A stretch of DNA of 20,607 nt from JBEIFW01 sp044370695. GTDB taxonomy: Bacteria > Actinomycetota > Acidimicrobiia > Acidimicrobiales > Ilumatobacteraceae. The position numbers and the translations under genes are program-made. The notes beneath the pieces are model-generated. The model saw only the letters and a list, made by a program, of their open reading frames with translations, did no database searches and was not told where the DNA came from. Location of the stretch: positions 1-20,607 of the forward strand of contig JBILVB010000052.1 of assembly GCA_044370695.1 (NCBI GenBank). The letters are read 5' to 3'. Numbering within the stretch: position 1 is the first letter of the stretch; every line of letters begins with the position of its first letter. Of the stretch, positions 19,764 through 20,607 are shown piece after piece.

Positions 19764-20607
19764 ATGGCAACCGTCTGTGTCACCGGATCGTCGGGCTTCA
19801 TCGGCGGCTACGTCGTCGAGGAGCTGCTGGCGCGCGGCCATCAGGTCATCGGTATCGACAACCACTCGAAGTACGGCCGCATCGCGAAGAGCTACGACAG
19901 CCACCCCGGGTACACGCTGGTGGAGGGTGATGCCCGCGACGTCGAGCTGATGACCGCCACCCTCCTGCAGTGCGACCACTTCATCGCCGGTGCGGCGCTG
20001 ATCGGCGGCATCAGCTACTTCCACGCCTACGCCTACGACCTGCTCGCCACCAACGAGCGGATCATGGCCTCGTCGTGCGACGCCGCCATCCGGGCCCACA
20101 AGCAGGGTCGGCTGCAGAAGGTCACCTATCTGTCGTCGTCGATGGTGTTCGAGTCGACCGACCGGTGGCCCAGCGTCGAAGGCGACGAGCGCAACGTGCC
20201 GCCCCCGCTGTCGTCCTACGGCTTCCAGAAGCTCGCCGTCGAGTACTTCGCCCGGGCCGCCCACCAGCAGTACGGGTTGCCCTACACGATCGTGCGCCCG
20301 TTCAACTGCGTCGGGGTCGGCGAGGGTCGGGCGCTCGGTGAGGTGGAAGTGTTGTCCGGCAACGTGAAGCTCGCGATGAGCCACGTCGTGCCCGACCTCG
20401 TGCAGAAGATCCTCCGGGGCCAGGACCCGTTGCACATCCTGGGCGAGGGGAACCAGGTCCGCCACTACACCTACGGCGGCGACCTGGCCAAGGGCATCGC
20501 AACGTGCATGGAGCATCCGGCTGCGCTCAACGAGGACTTCAACATCTCGACCGACCGGTCCACCACCGTGCTCGAGCTCGCCGAGGTGATCTGGCGCAAG
20601 ATCAAGG
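19764..20607 (+). CDS. NAD-dependent sugar epimerase/dehydratase (extended SDR), truncated by the right edge
   Basis: The visible 281 residues form an extended SDR acting on a nucleotide sugar. The N-terminal VTGSSGFIGGYVVEELL (6-22) is the NAD-binding loop, and Asp32 at the end of strand 2 indicates NAD. The catalytic pair is Tyr152-x3-Lys156 (YGFQK), with LSSSMVF (123-129) supplying the serine. VRPFNCVG (177-184) and the RHYTYGGDLAKGI region (233-245) are family features. The reaction could be 4-epimerisation, 4,6-dehydration or decarboxylation; it cannot be settled here. It starts 4 bp after the glycosyltransferase stop with a good AAGGAG, so it belongs to the same operon. The 3' end is outside the window. 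Confidence 0.92.
   Translation, partial: MATVCVTGSSGFIGGYVVEELLARGHQVIGIDNHSKYGRIAKSYDSHPGYTLVEGDARDVELMTATLLQCDHFIAGAALIGGISYFHAYAYDLLATNERIMASSCDAAIRAHKQGRLQKVTYLSSSMVFESTDRWPSVEGDERNVPPPLSSYGFQKLAVEYFARAAHQQYGLPYTIVRPFNCVGVGEGRALGEVEVLSGNVKLAMSHVVPDLVQKILRGQDPLHILGEGNQVRHYTYGGDLAKGIATCMEHPAALNEDFNISTDRSTTVLELAEVIWRKIK

Overview
The window is very GC-rich, gene-dense bacterial DNA with GTG starts, four-base GTGA gene overlaps and TAnnnT hexamers 6-9 nt ahead of start codons. Actinobacterial-type LexA boxes and an ImuA'/ImuB pair are also present. Together these suggest a high-GC actinobacterium, perhaps an Acidimicrobiia-like lineage; the class-level placement is inference. I see no rRNA, tRNA, CRISPR, insertion sequence or clear intrinsic terminator, and no gene-free stretch over 300 bases.

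Left part (1-4609): the 5' half of uvrA (minus strand, running off the left edge) has a LexA box in its promoter. It is divergent from a quinone-oxidoreductase-like MDR enzyme. An SDR dehydrogenase (minus) and an L-threonine aldolase (plus) follow.

Signalling and DNA-damage block (4698-10079): an OmpR-type response regulator faces a minus-strand series ending in a stand-alone Hpt (histidine phosphotransfer) protein. Read in transcription order the series is: a B12-binding regulator with the CarH/LitR light-sensor signature, imuA' (RecA-like), imuB (inactive Y-family polymerase), then Hpt. A near-perfect LexA box lies in the 34-bp gap before imuA'; imuA'-imuB and imuB-Hpt overlap by 4 and 1 bases. 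The genes therefore suggest a translesion-mutagenesis operon under LexA control, possibly with added input from light/B12 and a phosphorelay. A NifU-N-like gene and a small zinc-ribbon gene sit divergently to its right.

Catabolic block (10104-15513): an SDR and a SnoaL-like protein (minus), then on the plus strand an HD-domain protein, a type I Baeyer-Villiger monooxygenase, an NAD-type SDR alcohol dehydrogenase and an alpha/beta hydrolase. The last three form a tight operon whose order fits conversion of a secondary (cyclic) alcohol to ketone, to lactone/ester, to hydroxy acid.

Glycan block (15475-20607): a polytopic membrane protein and a methyltransferase (minus) are divergent from a nucleotide-sugar dehydrogenase, a family 2 glycosyltransferase and an NAD-dependent sugar epimerase (plus, running off the right edge). 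This is probably part of a cell-surface polysaccharide or glycolipid locus.
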